A stretch of DNA of 64,000 nucleotides from Arcobacter arenosus (lineage in GTDB: Bacteria; Campylobacterota; Campylobacteria; Campylobacterales; Arcobacteraceae): NCBI RefSeq assembly GCF_005771535.1, contig NZ_VANU01000007.1, positions 1 to 64,000 of the forward strand. Reading direction: 5' to 3'. The translations under genes were made by a program, and so were the position numbers. The notes under the pieces were generated by a model. The model saw only the letters and a program-made list of their open reading frames with translations. It had not been told where the DNA came from and did no database searches. Shown here in pieces: positions 26,403 to 36,292 of the stretch; position 1 is the first letter of the stretch, and each line of letters starts with the position of its first letter.

Positions 26403-28181
26403 ATGATGGGTAAAATTATTGATATACATATTCCTGATTTAGGTGCAGATAAAGATGTTGACTTAATTGAAGTTATGGTTGAAGTTGGAGATTCTGTTGA
26501 AGAAGAAGATGGACTTATAACACTTGAAACAGAAAAAGCATCAATGGATGTACCAACAACACATGGTGGAATTGTAAAAGAGATTCTAGTAAAAGTTGGT
26601 GATAAAATGAACTCTGGTGATTTAATTGCTAGAGTTGAAGTTGAAGAAGAGGCATCTTCTGAAACCCCTGCACCTGTTGCAGAGGTAAAAGAAGAAACTA
26701 CAACTACAACAAAGCCACAAGCAACAGAAGTATCTGTTTCTTCTGATGCTAGTGAAATAAAAGGGGAAGTTTTAGTTATTGGGGCAGGACCTGGTGGATA
26801 TTCAGCTGCATTTAGATGTGCCGATTTAGGTTTGAAAACTGTTTTAGTTGAAAGACATCCAACTTTAGGTGGAGTTTGTTTAAACGTAGGGTGTATCCCT
26901 TCAAAAGCTTTACTTCATGTTGCAAAAGTTATTGAAGAAGCAGAACATATTAATCATGCTGGTATCAAATTTGCTAAACCAGAGATTGATTTACCTGGAG
27001 TTGCTGCTTATAAATCAGGAGTTGTAAAAAGATTAACTGATGGATTGTCAGCAATGGCTAAAATGAGAAATGTAACTGTTGTTCAAGGAAATGCTAAATT
27101 TATTGATGAGAATAATGTTATTGTTGAACATACTGATGTTGAAGGTAAACAAACAAAGGTTAGCTTTGATAATTGTATTATTGCAGCAGGAAGCCAGAGT
27201 TCTAAAATGTCATTTATTCCACATGAAGATCCAAGAATTTGGGATTCAACAAATGCATTAGAAGTAAAAGAAGTACCAAAAAGACTACTTGTAATGGGTG
27301 GTGGAATTATTGGTCTTGAGATGGGAACTGTTTATGAAAAATTAGGTTCTAAAGTTGATGTTGTAGTAAGAGGTCCTCAAGTTATGACAGGGACAGATAA
27401 AGATATTGTTAAAATTTATACAAAAGCAAATGAAAAAAGATTTAACTTTATGTTTAAAACTCAAACACAAGCAATTATTCCAAAGGCTGATGGTATTTAT
27501 GTTGAGTTTAAGGGTGAAAATGCACCTGAACCTCAAATGTATGATGCTGTACTTGTAGCAATGGGAAGAACTCCTAATGGATTAAAAATTGGTCTTGAGA
27601 ACACTGGTGTTGAAGTTGATGAGCATGGATTTATCTCAGTTGATAAGCAAATGAGAACAAAAGTATCTAATATTTTTGCAATTGGAGATATTATTGGTGG
27701 TCCTATGTTAGCACATAAAGCTGTTCATGAAGGTCATGTTGCTGCTGAAGTTATTGCTGGACATAAAGTATTCTTTGAACCTAAACAAATTCCAGGTATT
27801 GCATATACTTTCCCTGAAATTGCAACTGCAGGTTTAAGTGAAATTCAAGCAAAAGAGCAGGGGATTAATTATGAAGTTGCTACTTTCCCTTGGACTGCTT
27901 CTGGACGTGCGATAGCTTCTGATGTTTCACATGCTGGTATGACAAAGCTAATTTTTGACAAAGATACTCATCAAGTTATTGGTGGAGCTATTGTTGGTGA
28001 TAATGCTGGTGAATTACTTGGTGAAATCTCACTTGCACTTGAAATGGATTGTGATGCAGAAGATATAGGTCTTACAATTCATGCCCATCCAACATTACAT
28101 GAATCAGTTGGAATGGCAGCAGAGATTTTCCATGGTAGTATTACAGACTTACCAAATGCTAAAGCTGTAAAGAAAAAATAA
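26403..28181 (+). CDS. lpdA: Dihydrolipoamide dehydrogenase with N-terminal lipoyl domain (PDH E3)
   Basis: 592 aa. A lipoyl domain (1-82) and linker precede a complete E3. It has FAD-binding GAGPGGYSAA, redox disulfide GGVCLNVGCIPSK, NAD-binding MGGGIIGLEMG, AIGDIIGGPMLAHKA and C-terminal HAHPTLHESVG with the catalytic His-Glu pair. Plain E3 is about 470 aa; lipoyl-E3 fusions are known in some PDH complexes. It reoxidises dihydrolipoamide with NAD. The start is ATGATG; the second ATG (26406) matches the MGK start of aceF and has better spacing to AAGGA, so either could be used. Last gene of the operon. Confidence 0.95.
   Translation: MMGKIIDIHIPDLGADKDVDLIEVMVEVGDSVEEEDGLITLETEKASMDVPTTHGGIVKEILVKVGDKMNSGDLIARVEVEEEASSETPAPVAEVKEETTTTTKPQATEVSVSSDASEIKGEVLVIGAGPGGYSAAFRCADLGLKTVLVERHPTLGGVCLNVGCIPSKALLHVAKVIEEAEHINHAGIKFAKPEIDLPGVAAYKSGVVKRLTDGLSAMAKMRNVTVVQGNAKFIDENNVIVEHTDVEGKQTKVSFDNCIIAAGSQSSKMSFIPHEDPRIWDSTNALEVKEVPKRLLVMGGGIIGLEMGTVYEKLGSKVDVVVRGPQVMTGTDKDIVKIYTKANEKRFNFMFKTQTQAIIPKADGIYVEFKGENAPEPQMYDAVLVAMGRTPNGLKIGLENTGVEVDEHGFISVDKQMRTKVSNIFAIGDIIGGPMLAHKAVHEGHVAAEVIAGHKVFFEPKQIPGIAYTFPEIATAGLSEIQAKEQGINYEVATFPWTASGRAIASDVSHAGMTKLIFDKDTHQVIGGAIVGDNAGELLGEISLALEMDCDAEDIGLTIHAHPTLHESVGMAAEIFHGSITDLPNAKAVKKK
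26430..26699 (+). repeat. Lipoyl-domain direct repeat, copy 2 (in lpdA)
   Basis: Second copy of the 270-base repeat also found at 24687-24956 in aceF. Identity continues through the linker codons to GAAGAAACT and stops there abruptly. Confidence 0.9.
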
Positions 28182-28192
28182 ATTAATTTATA

Positions 28193-28216
28193 CCACAAAG
28201 AGTTTTCTCTTTGTGG
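28193..28216 (+). terminator. Hairpin after lpdA
   Basis: CCACAAAGA/TCTTTGTGG, a 9-bp perfect stem with loop GTTTTC, lies 11 bases after the lpdA stop. There is no U-run after it, so it may be a weak terminator or a read-through structure before the small membrane protein gene. Confidence 0.5.
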
Positions 28217-28235
28217 CAAATATTGGGATTAAAGA

Positions 28236-28625
28236 ATGCCTTTATTTACAAATAGATATCAAAAGACATCATTTACATATTCATTTATGTTGTCTTTATT
28301 GTATATTCCGTTTTTGTTAAGTTTATTAGATGAAAATCTTTTTATAAAAAATGAATTCTGGAATGTTTCTGTTTTTGTCACATTTACTATAGTTTTTATA
28401 ACTACAATAAACTACAAGATAATGCTTTGTATGAAAAAAAGAGGTGTAAAATTTGACAATAGAGTTATATTTATACCTATTAATTTAATACTAATGTATA
28501 TAGTCTCCCTTGCTGTACCTTTCGAATTTTCAAAAGATATCTTCTATTTATCCTTAGTATTGATATTAATACCATGGCTTATCTTTTTTAGAAAAGTTTA
28601 CAGACTACATAAATTGACTTTATAA
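28236..28625 (+). CDS. Small integral membrane protein, unknown function
   Basis: 129 aa with four hydrophobic segments (about 17-33, 43-60, 77-94, 101-116) separated by short basic loops (MKKRGVKFDNR; KVYRLHKLTL at the end), which predicts a cytoplasmic C-terminus. No recognised motif. It follows lpdA by 54 bases on the same strand and ends one base before the convergent REC-GGDEF gene. A membrane function linked to the PDH operon cannot be claimed. Confidence 0.6.
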   Translation: MPLFTNRYQKTSFTYSFMLSLLYIPFLLSLLDENLFIKNEFWNVSVFVTFTIVFITTINYKIMLCMKKRGVKFDNRVIFIPINLILMYIVSLAVPFEFSKDIFYLSLVLILIPWLIFFRKVYRLHKLTL

Positions 28626-28626
28626 A

Positions 28627-29601
28627 TTATTCAATTAAAAAAGCTTGATTTTTACCATTCTTTTTTGCTTGATACAAGGCATAATCAGCTTTTTGAATTA
28701 TAGTTGATAGGGTATCATTATATTTGCAAGTTGTTATACCAAAACTTGATGTTAATTCTAAATCCTTACAAAAAGTATGTTCTTCAATAACATTTTTAAG
28801 TTTGTTTGCTATTTCGACAGTTGTTTCTAAAGAGCTTTCACTAATTATTATAAACTCTTCACCTCCCCATCTTCCAAAAATATCTTCAGTTCTTATATTG
28901 TATTTTATAATTTCACTAAATTCTACTAAGACTTTATCCCCTTTTACATGACCAAAATTATCATTAATCTTTTTAAAGTCGTCAATATCAATAAAAATAA
29001 TGCTTAGTTTCTTTTGTTCTTTTTTATTAAATTTTTCAATTTTTTCAAGTAAGATATTATCAAGATATCTTCTATTGTATATTGAAGTTAATTTATCTGT
29101 TATTGCTAGTTGATTTAAAATAACATTATTATTTCTAATTGATTTGACTTCTGATTTTAATTGTTTAAAGGATTTCCTACTTTTTAGTTTTTCTGATATA
29201 GAAGTAATTGTTGATAATAAATCCCTATAATCAACTGGTTTTTGTAAAAATTTATATATACCTATATCTATAAGTTTTATCAGCTTTTCTGATTCTGTAT
29301 GTGCAGAAATCACCAAAATAGTTTGGTCTTCATTTATTTTTGAAATCTCTTTACATAAACTAATACCATCAAATCTAGGCATACTTAAATCGGTAATTAT
29401 TAAATCATAAAAAGTTCCATTAGTAGAATAATACTCTTTGAATCTTTTTAAACCTTCTTCTCCATCAACTTCAACATCAATATCAGAAAAAAAGTTTTCT
29501 AGAAGTTTCACAAGTTGTATTCTTACATCAAAATTGTCTTCAATAAATAAGACACTTAACGTTTGTGTATGCTCTAATAGTTCTTTTAAATTAGCTGACA
29601 T
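28627..29601 (-). CDS. Response regulator with diguanylate cyclase output (REC-GGDEF)
   Basis: 324 aa. The receiver domain is at about 14-135, with acidic pocket IEDN (20-23), phospho-acceptor Asp 71 (IITDLSMP) and Lys 121 (LQKP). A helical linker leads to the GGDEF domain at about 165-324 with active site GGEEF (246-250). The inhibitory I-site RTED is at 237-240, five residues before it. It should make c-di-GMP when phosphorylated and be subject to product inhibition. It starts two bases after the BvgS-like kinase, so that kinase is its likely activator. Confidence 0.95.
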   Translation of the reverse strand: MSANLKELLEHTQTLSVLFIEDNFDVRIQLVKLLENFFSDIDVEVDGEEGLKRFKEYYSTNGTFYDLIITDLSMPRFDGISLCKEISKINEDQTILVISAHTESEKLIKLIDIGIYKFLQKPVDYRDLLSTITSISEKLKSRKSFKQLKSEVKSIRNNNVILNQLAITDKLTSIYNRRYLDNILLEKIEKFNKKEQKKLSIIFIDIDDFKKINDNFGHVKGDKVLVEFSEIIKYNIRTEDIFGRWGGEEFIIISESSLETTVEIANKLKNVIEEHTFCKDLELTSSFGITTCKYNDTLSTIIQKADYALYQAKKNGKNQAFLIE

Positions 29602-29603
29602 AT

Positions 29604-32438
29604 TTATACCTTTTTATATAGTGGCAGTTCAATTTGGAAATTTGCACCATCATTTGCGTTTGATACAAAAAGTCTTCCATTGCAATGCTCATTTATTATA
29701 ATTTTACTCATATAAAGTCCAAGACCAGTTCCATCTTTCTTTGTTTTTGTAGAAAAATATGGATCAAAAATCTTTTCTTTAACTTCATTACTTATTCCAC
29801 CAGCATTATCAATAATTTCAATAATTGCCTTAGAATTATCTTTTTTATATGTTATAACTGTAATTTGTTTATCTTTTATATTTGTATTTTCATTTAATGC
29901 ATCTTCTGCATTTTTTAAGATATTTAAAATAACTTGTTGTAATTCAGAAGGGTATGAGTATATCTCTATTGTTTCATCTAAATGTTTTTCTAATTTTATA
30001 CCATTTGAGTCAAGGGCTGTATTAATAAGATATAAAGATTTATTAATGACTTGATTTAGTTTAAAGCAAACTTTCTCTTTATCTGTTTTAAAGAAGTTTC
30101 TAAAGTCATCAATTGTAGATGAAAGATGTTGAGAATATTCAGTAATAAGTTTTAGTTCATTATCAAAATATTTCTTATCTACTTCATCACTTATAATCAT
30201 TTTTAAAATTAGATTATTTGTTGTTGCAGAAATAGCCGATAGAGGTTGTCTCCATTGATGTGCAATCATTGATATCATTTCTCCCATTTGGGCTAATCTA
30301 CTTTGTTGAACCAATCTTTGTGTATTTATCTCATTCTTTTTTATTTCTTCTATAACCCTTTTCTCTAGATTTGAATTTAAATCTTCAAGCTTTTGTTCAA
30401 GGTTTTTTCTGCTAGTAATATCTCTAATTACAGTGTGTAAAAAAAGTTTACTTTCTATCTCAATTGAAGTAAATACAATCTCTGCCCATATATCTGATTG
30501 ACTTGCATCAGTTAAAACTAACTCAAAACTTACAACTCCATCATTTAATGCTTCATCCATATATTTTTTTATAATCGTTTTTGAACTTTGTGAATCTGGT
30601 TGAATTGCTGGAGCTAAATTCTCAAGGGTATTATTAATTATTTCTGATTCATCAAATTTTAAAATCTTTAAAGTTGCTTCATTACAGCTTGATATAATCC
30701 CATCTCTAATTAAAATAACCCCATCAGCAGATTTTGTATATAGGGTTTCAAAAAGAAGCTTTTGTTTCTCTAATTCTTTTGTTTTCTTTTCAATCTCTTC
30801 ATTTGCAGAAGTAAGGTTTTTATTTAATTTATCTAATACATAATGTCTATATGAAAAAATTAAAATTAGAAAAAGTAGGGTAGATACAATTTCCCAAAAA
30901 TATTCATAATCAGTAATTGCTTTATAATTTAAAGATGATGCAGTCCATTTACTAAATATTTCTCTTCTTTCTGTTTGTGAAATATTGTTTATAGATTTAT
31001 TTAAAATAGATAAGAGTAATTTATTATCTTTTGCAACAGCCATATGAACGGTAAATGGCATATTTGTATATCTTGAAATATAAAGATTTTTAAGTGCATA
31101 GTTAGAGATATAATATGAAGCAATAGGTAGTGGTTCTAAGGCAAAATAAGCATTTCCTTTACTAACTGCTTCTAAAGACTCTCTATTTGTATTTGTTTCA
31201 ATTACCTTTAAATCAGGATATGATGATCTTAAAACTTGAATTATTTTTGAATCTTTTCTTTTTGCTATACTTTTATCTAAGATATCTTCTAAACTTGTTG
31301 CAACAGGTTTGTTTTTTTGGGTTATAATAGCAAGTTTATAGCTTAAAAAAGGTTTTGTTACAGTTGCAAAATCAATTAAATCTTCGCTTTTTGTGACTGT
31401 AGGGATAAAATCACATTTCCCTTCTTTTAAAAAACTTTTGGCTTCTTCCCATGAATTTGTTTTTACAGGTATAAATCTCATATTAGTTTTATCAGTAATA
31501 CTTTTTAGTATATCAATTGTAATCCCCTGAAATTTACTGTTTTCAAAGAACTCAATAGGTTTTAAATCTGGAATATTACACATTCTAAAGATTTTTTTTG
31601 AATTGATATATTTAATTTCATTGATATTTAAAAAATTAGAAGGTTTACTATTAAGTATATCTTTTACCCCAAACCATTTTCTTTTTAAGGCTAAAATCTC
31701 TTCATCAGTGACATTTTTTTGGGCTTTCTCAAAAATATCTCTTAATATAGTTTTATCTTTTGATGTACCAATTCTAATTAAACTAACCATTCTATTATCA
31801 TCAACATAGTTTGTAGGTACAACCCCTGAGATATTGTTTAAGGTAATTACATAGTCAATCACATTTTTTTTACCAATTGTGGCATCGGCATTACCTAAAG
31901 AAAGTACTTTTAAACACTCTAGTGTATCTTTTACTAATATTTGTTTTATTTTTGGATAATACTTTGCAATAGCTTTTTGAGCAAAAAATCCTTTAGGCAT
32001 AACTAAAGTTTTTCCTTCAAGTTTTTCAAGACTATCTAAGTATTCATTTCCTCTTTTTACATATATTGCATTTGCAGCTGTATGAAATATTGAAGTAAAG
32101 GCTATTGTTTTTGCCCTTTGTTCATTTTTTGAGATATTAATTATTGCATCTAATTTATCTTCTTGCAACATATTCATAAACTCATCCCAAGAAGGGCCAG
32201 TTATATATACTATATCAATATTCAGCTTTTTTGCTAAAAGATTCATATAGTCAATTGAAAAACCTTTTGGTTGTCCATTTTCATTGAAATTATAAGGGGG
32301 CCAGTTTAGTTCGTTGTGTAATCTTATTGGTGAATTTTTTTTTAAAAAATCTTTTTCTTCTAAGGTTAGATTTATTTCTTGTGAAAATAAAAAATTATTA
32401 ATTAATATAAGTATAAAGATAATTCTTAAAAAATTCAT
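29604..32438 (-). CDS. BvgS-like hybrid-type sensor kinase: two SBP_bac_3 domains, PAS, histidine kinase
   Basis: 944 aa. A signal-like N-terminus (about 1-20) is followed by two tandem periplasmic solute-binding-like domains (about 25-260 and 270-505; NWPPYNFNENGQPKGFSIDYMNLLAKKL and PIEFFENSKFQGITIDILKSI). A membrane helix lies at about 511-530, a PAS domain at about 565-685, a helical stretch next, then H-box SMIAHQWRQPLSAI, N-box LNILKNAEDAL, DNAGG, DPYFSTKT and GTGLGLYMSK. It has no receiver or Hpt domain, unlike true BvgS. It is flanked by an OmpR-type regulator (32502) and the REC-GGDEF gene (28627) on the same strand, giving a branched pathway. Probably senses an amino acid or related small ligand. 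Confidence 0.92.
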   Translation of the reverse strand: MNFLRIIFILILINNFLFSQEINLTLEEKDFLKKNSPIRLHNELNWPPYNFNENGQPKGFSIDYMNLLAKKLNIDIVYITGPSWDEFMNMLQEDKLDAIINISKNEQRAKTIAFTSIFHTAANAIYVKRGNEYLDSLEKLEGKTLVMPKGFFAQKAIAKYYPKIKQILVKDTLECLKVLSLGNADATIGKKNVIDYVITLNNISGVVPTNYVDDNRMVSLIRIGTSKDKTILRDIFEKAQKNVTDEEILALKRKWFGVKDILNSKPSNFLNINEIKYINSKKIFRMCNIPDLKPIEFFENSKFQGITIDILKSITDKTNMRFIPVKTNSWEEAKSFLKEGKCDFIPTVTKSEDLIDFATVTKPFLSYKLAIITQKNKPVATSLEDILDKSIAKRKDSKIIQVLRSSYPDLKVIETNTNRESLEAVSKGNAYFALEPLPIASYYISNYALKNLYISRYTNMPFTVHMAVAKDNKLLLSILNKSINNISQTERREIFSKWTASSLNYKAITDYEYFWEIVSTLLFLILIFSYRHYVLDKLNKNLTSANEEIEKKTKELEKQKLLFETLYTKSADGVILIRDGIISSCNEATLKILKFDESEIINNTLENLAPAIQPDSQSSKTIIKKYMDEALNDGVVSFELVLTDASQSDIWAEIVFTSIEIESKLFLHTVIRDITSRKNLEQKLEDLNSNLEKRVIEEIKKNEINTQRLVQQSRLAQMGEMISMIAHQWRQPLSAISATTNNLILKMIISDEVDKKYFDNELKLITEYSQHLSSTIDDFRNFFKTDKEKVCFKLNQVINKSLYLINTALDSNGIKLEKHLDETIEIYSYPSELQQVILNILKNAEDALNENTNIKDKQITVITYKKDNSKAIIEIIDNAGGISNEVKEKIFDPYFSTKTKKDGTGLGLYMSKIIINEHCNGRLFVSNANDGANFQIELPLYKKV

Positions 32439-32501
32439 AGTTCACTTTTGATTTTATTTTAATAATTGTAACAAAAAATAGTCTCTTAACTGTCTCATAA
32501 A

Positions 32502-33239
32502 CTATAAAATTTTTTTATATTTTAATTTATACCCATGTCCATAAATTGATTCAAATAGCTCATAGTCAAGTTTTTGTTTTAATCTTGACATTAAATTTCT
32601 AACTCTTTTTGAACTAGTTGAGTATTCATCAAAAATATAGTTTTCTATCTCATCATATGTTTTTAATGAACCTTTAGTTGATATAAATAGAGTAAATAGT
32701 TTTATTTCTGATTTTGTTAGCTTTATCTCTTCTTCATCTTTAAAAAGTAAGGAATCTTCAGTATTCCATAAAAAATCATTTTCAAGATTAATTATATGAT
32801 TGTTTATTGTTTTTAGTTTATTCTTTTCAATTATTTTAGATAAAGAGTTAGATATTTGATCAATTGAATATGGTTTTAATATATATCCATCAATTCCTGC
32901 ATCAATTGTTTGTAAAAAATATTCAGTATTACTATGGGCAGAAAAAATTAGGATAGGTATCTCTTTATCAATTTCTCTAATTTGATTAATCATAGTTATA
33001 CCATCTTTCACAGGCATTTCAATATCAGTAATAATTAAATCAAAAGAAGAAGATTCAAATTTGTTTTTTGATTTAAATAAACTTAGGCCTTCATTCCCAT
33101 TTGTCGCAACTATAATATTTTCGAAAAAAATATTAAGCATTTTTAATGTTTGATTTCTAACATCATTATTATCTTCTATATAAAGGGTATTTAAACTTTT
33201 TGTGATATCTATTATTTTCTTTAAATTATCATGATTCAT
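32502..33239 (-). CDS. OmpR-family response regulator (REC plus winged helix)
   Basis: 245 aa. The receiver domain is at about 15-135 (YIEDNND, phospho-acceptor in LIITDIEMP, Lys in ILKPYS). A C-terminal winged HTH at about 155-245 has EEIKLTKSEIKLFTLF, SSKRVRNLMSRLKQKL and SIYGHGYKLKYK. It binds DNA as a transcription factor. It lies 63 bases upstream of the BvgS-like kinase gene on the same strand, and is the likely partner of that kinase. It is most similar in layout to the regulator at 56030. Confidence 0.93.
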   Translation of the reverse strand: MNHDNLKKIIDITKSLNTLYIEDNNDVRNQTLKMLNIFFENIIVATNGNEGLSLFKSKNKFESSSFDLIITDIEMPVKDGITMINQIREIDKEIPILIFSAHSNTEYFLQTIDAGIDGYILKPYSIDQISNSLSKIIEKNKLKTINNHIINLENDFLWNTEDSLLFKDEEEIKLTKSEIKLFTLFISTKGSLKTYDEIENYIFDEYSTSSKRVRNLMSRLKQKLDYELFESIYGHGYKLKYKKIL

Positions 33240-33322
33240 GTTAATCCTCTTTATTTAAATGAAATTATACTAAAAAAAAGTTAAATTATCTGAAAGATTA
33301 TTATATTGTTAGAAAAGAGGGG

Positions 33323-33348
33323 ATAACTAGGTCAAATGACCTAGTTAT
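33323..33348 (-). terminator. Terminator of ccsBA
   Basis: ATAACTAGGTC/GACCTAGTTAT, an 11-bp perfect stem with loop AAAT (plus-strand reading), directly follows the ccsBA stop. On the minus strand a CCCCTCTTTTCT tail follows. Confidence 0.75.
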
Positions 33349-36155
33349 TATTTTGTTGTATTTAAGTTGTCTTTTAAGTCTTGATTTTTATATGCAAGGG
33401 CAATTGTAAGGAATACACCAGCTGTTACATAATATACCCACATTGGAATAGGAACTGGATCTCCTGTTGCATATGAGTGTAGTCCAGAAAGATAGAAGTT
33501 AACTCCAAAATAAGTCATAAGAATACTACTAAAGGCTAACAATGAAGCTACAGCAAAAATAAATGGAGTATTTAATGCTTTTACAAATCTTAGGTGAACA
33601 ACTAAAGCATAAACTACGATTGAAACATATGCCCATGTTTCTTTAGGGTCCCATCCCCAATATCTACCCCATGATTCATTTGCCCAAACACCACCTAAGA
33701 AGTTACCTATAGTAATAGCACTTAAACCAATAATTAGTGCAATCTCATTAATTGCAGTAATATGTTTAATTGTTTCATCTAAGTGAGGTCTACCTTTTCT
33801 AAAGATAAATAAAATTAAGGCTAGGAATCCTAAAATTGCACCAAGTCCAAAGAAACCATAAGATGCAGTTAAAACAGATACGTGAATTGTTAACCAATAT
33901 GATTTAAGAACTGGAACTAAATTTGTAATTTGTGGGTCAATAGTTGTTAAGTGTGCAGTAAACATAAAGATAGCTGCAACAATAACACCAGCACTTAAAG
34001 CAAGTAATGATTTTCTAAAGAAAACAACTGCTGCAAAGACTGCTGACCATGAAATATACAATAAAGATTCATATGTATCAGACCAAGGAGCATGTCCTGA
34101 AATTATCCATCTAAATCCCATTCCAAATGTATGTGCAGCAAATAAAAGACCTAAAATAATAAAGAAAAATAAAGTTGTTTTTCTAGGTTTGATTTTTGGG
34201 TTAAATACTACAACAAATGCAGCAATTAAGATAATAAATCCAAGGATAAGATATGCTATTGTTAATTTAGGGAAAATATTTAATTTATTAAACATAATTT
34301 CATTATCAATTTCACTTTGTTTTGGCATAACTTCAGAACCAACTTGTGATTGGTAATCCATAATCATACTAATAAATTTATTTGATAATTCCCAGTTTTC
34401 AGAAACAACTGAGTTTACAAAACCTCTTATTAAAGATTCAATTGCCCTTTGATTATCCTCTTGGAATGTTCTAATTGCATCAAGTGGCGAGTACCATGTA
34501 TTATTATCATTTGCATTTACTTGTGGGAACATTCTAAATAGTGTACCATTGTAAACCATATACGCAATATTTAGTTTTTCATCTAATTTAATAATATCTT
34601 TTTCAAAAGTTCCCCTTTGATTTGGCGATAACATTGTAGCTTTTTGAGCATGCTCAGTTAATATATATTTACCATCTTTGAATACTTGTGAGAAAGAGAT
34701 GTAATTTTGATTAGCATCAATTCCCAAAATCTTTTTAAGTTTTGGTGTTTTGATTTTAATCATAGCAACATTTCTCCAAACTTCAGGTCTTGATAACATA
34801 CCTAAAACAATTTGGTCAGAATTCATACCAAATAAAGAGCTTTTTCCAGAAAGTTTATTTAAAATCTCATGGTTTAGTGTATTAAGTGGTTTCATTCTAC
34901 CACCATTACTTTGTACTACAATTTTTGAAAATTTTTCAGCTGTTACACTAGAATTATTTTTAAAGTTTTCTAAATAAGTAGCAATATCATTTTGTGATGT
35001 TTTAATATCTAACCCATGTGTATTTGTTTCTTCTGCCATAAGGTTTTGAGAAGAAAAAGTAAAGAATAATGCAGTAAGAATTGCAGCTACATTTTTACTA
35101 CTTACAAATTTAGTTAGTTTCCAAAATCTTGATTTTTTATCAAAAAGATTTAAAACTAATCCTAGAGTTAATAGGAAATAACCTAAATATGTAGGCCATT
35201 TTCCAGGGTCGTTGTTAACTGACAAAACTGTTCCTTGTTCATCTTGGTCATAAGAACTTTGGAAAAATAAGAAATTTCCTTCATGTAAAGTTCTATTCAT
35301 AAATATTCTATAATCATAAGACTTGTTATCTTTTAAAACTGTAACTTCTGAAGCATAAGAAGAGGGTGCCATACTTCCTGGATATCTATCTAATTGAAAG
35401 TCTCTAAGTTTAATTGAAAATGGCAGTTCTAATGTTTTTGAACCATACTCTAAAGCAACAACTGTATCTTTAAACCCTTCAATTTTCTCAACACCTTTTT
35501 GACCTCTTTTACCTGGTAATCTAACTGTTCTAGTTTCACCATCTAATGTAACATTAACAATTAAAATACCCATTTCAGATCGACCTTTTTTACTTACAAT
35601 ATAGTCTACATATTCTATATTTAAGTTTTTATCATCAAAAATAATATTGTGGTTAAATTTATTAGCTAATTGTCCTAATGTTGCTACAATACCTACAGTT
35701 TCACCAGCTTCCATACCTTTTCTTAAACTTGAAGCAGCAAATTCATGTTGGAATTCTTTGTAAAAACTTTTATTTTTTTGTTTAATTTTTACTTGTAAAT
35801 AAGGTTCTAATGAAATCATTCTATTTTGAGTTTGACCCTCTCTAATATGAACAATTCCTTCATACCCAATATATCTAGTAACAGCTGCACCAATCAAAAT
35901 AACTACAAATGATGCGTGAAAAATAAATCTCGGTGTATTTTTCCACATCTTAAATTTAATGATAATACCAATTAAGTTTACTATCATTAAAACTAAAGCA
36001 GTTTCATACCAAATATTGCTGTATATAAGTACTCTTGCAGTTGAAGTACCATAATCATTTTCTATGAATGTTGCAACTCCTGCCCCTATTGCTAGGATTG
36101 CAAACAAAATTAGTGTTGTCTTAAAGGAGAATAAGACATTTGTCAGAGGTTTCAA
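33348..36155 (-). CDS. ccsBA: Fused cytochrome c biogenesis protein CcsBA (ResB-CcsA)
   Basis: 935 aa. The N-terminal ResB/CcsB part has membrane helices near 10-30, 48-66, 78-95 and about 325-345, and a large periplasmic loop. The C-terminal CcsA part has the haem-handling WGWDPKETWAYVS motif and conserved histidines (GHAPWSDTYESL, TIHVSVLTASYG, GLHSYATG). Fusion into a single system II synthetase is characteristic of Campylobacterota. It exports haem and attaches it to apocytochromes in the periplasm, such as the c-type cytochrome at 48612. The start is TTG with AAAGGA upstream. Confidence 0.95.
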   Translation of the reverse strand: MKPLTNVLFSFKTTLILFAILAIGAGVATFIENDYGTSTARVLIYSNIWYETALVLMIVNLIGIIIKFKMWKNTPRFIFHASFVVILIGAAVTRYIGYEGIVHIREGQTQNRMISLEPYLQVKIKQKNKSFYKEFQHEFAASSLRKGMEAGETVGIVATLGQLANKFNHNIIFDDKNLNIEYVDYIVSKKGRSEMGILIVNVTLDGETRTVRLPGKRGQKGVEKIEGFKDTVVALEYGSKTLELPFSIKLRDFQLDRYPGSMAPSSYASEVTVLKDNKSYDYRIFMNRTLHEGNFLFFQSSYDQDEQGTVLSVNNDPGKWPTYLGYFLLTLGLVLNLFDKKSRFWKLTKFVSSKNVAAILTALFFTFSSQNLMAEETNTHGLDIKTSQNDIATYLENFKNNSSVTAEKFSKIVVQSNGGRMKPLNTLNHEILNKLSGKSSLFGMNSDQIVLGMLSRPEVWRNVAMIKIKTPKLKKILGIDANQNYISFSQVFKDGKYILTEHAQKATMLSPNQRGTFEKDIIKLDEKLNIAYMVYNGTLFRMFPQVNANDNNTWYSPLDAIRTFQEDNQRAIESLIRGFVNSVVSENWELSNKFISMIMDYQSQVGSEVMPKQSEIDNEIMFNKLNIFPKLTIAYLILGFIILIAAFVVVFNPKIKPRKTTLFFFIILGLLFAAHTFGMGFRWIISGHAPWSDTYESLLYISWSAVFAAVVFFRKSLLALSAGVIVAAIFMFTAHLTTIDPQITNLVPVLKSYWLTIHVSVLTASYGFFGLGAILGFLALILFIFRKGRPHLDETIKHITAINEIALIIGLSAITIGNFLGGVWANESWGRYWGWDPKETWAYVSIVVYALVVHLRFVKALNTPFIFAVASLLAFSSILMTYFGVNFYLSGLHSYATGDPVPIPMWVYYVTAGVFLTIALAYKNQDLKDNLNTTK

Positions 36156-36280
36156 TTTTTGTCCTTTGTGTGTATAAAAATTCGTAAATTATACAATTGA
36201 TGTATGGATTTATCGTGTAGAGATATACACAAATGTTAAAGAAAATAAAAAAACTTAAGTGATTTAAATATTTACTTTAC

Positions 36281-36292
36281 TATAATTTCCAA
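36281..36292 (+). promoter_or_regulatory. -10 box placed for a leaderless cmoB transcript
   Basis: Consensus TATAAT (36281-36286) is followed by only six bases (TTCCAA) before the ATG at 36293, and no Shine-Dalgarno is present. Transcription would start at or next to the A of the start codon. Confidence 0.55.
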
